The notes under the pieces were generated by a model. That model saw nothing but the letters and a program-made list of their open reading frames with translations, searched no databases and was not told the DNA's origin. A DNA stretch of 64,000 nt. Origin: Lepidurus packardi (taxonomy: Eukaryota > Arthropoda > Branchiopoda > Notostraca > Triopsidae). Location of the stretch: the NCBI GenBank assembly GCA_023053545.1, contig JAKZAN010000006.1, forward strand, positions 6,763,001 to 6,827,000, read 5' to 3'. Position 1 is the first letter of the stretch. Each line of letters opens with the position of its first letter. The position numbers and the translations under genes are program-made. Of the stretch, positions 59,489-64,000 are shown piece by piece.

Positions 59489-64000
<4,512 letters not shown>

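Overview
This window reads as a stretch of a compact arthropod nuclear genome. Genes have many short introns (often 45-90 bp, one of 47 bp), lie on both strands and are often separated by only 80-500 bp. A CAPA neuropeptide precursor (FPRV-amide and PRL-amide peptides, one of them a QGLIPYPRV-amide), an AA15 lytic polysaccharide monooxygenase and a Ptp10D-like receptor phosphatase all point to arthropods. The QGLI-type periviscerokinin is closest to what is known from ticks and mites, so a chelicerate, probably a mite, is my best guess. That is an inference from one gene, not a proven placement.

Layout from left to right: a myotubularin (MTM1/MTMR2 type, minus, running off the left edge); a possible small membrane-protein gene; a GRIP-like coiled-coil protein of quick-to-court type; the very large autophagy tether EPG5 (22 exons, 2455 aa); 4.6 kb of repeats (two short hAT-type elements with perfect 8-bp target duplications, a tRNA-like repeat, a 500-bp tandem duplication); UBE4A; an RSRC2-like SR protein; an AA15 LPMO; a UPF0390 protein; beta-ureidopropionase and GUCD1 (convergent); TMEM248; a PDZ/coiled-coil protein I cannot name; 3.5 kb without visible genes; CAPA; UNC50; EMC7; bestrophin; nicotinamidase with EF-hands; mitochondrial ribosomal protein L22; a C16orf87 homologue; ribosomal protein S13; caprin; and a class R3 receptor tyrosine phosphatase running off the right edge.

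The genes do not form a pathway; they are mostly conserved housekeeping genes in a dense array. Exon structures were built by hand from splice sites, reading phase and family resemblance. Every complete gene model below closes in frame, which is the main internal check. No LTR elements, virus-derived genes, CRISPR arrays or certain RNA genes were seen. Mobile DNA consists of short non-autonomous DNA transposons. Two relics of one Tigger/pogo-like family sit inside introns of EPG5 and the receptor phosphatase and still show the transposase helix-turn-helix.

The points most worth a second look are the CAPA precursor with two irregular peptides, the LPMO with a duplicated cysteine-rich tail, a nearly identical 111-bp copy of an EPG5 exon piece 2 kb upstream of its source, and two candidate small genes.
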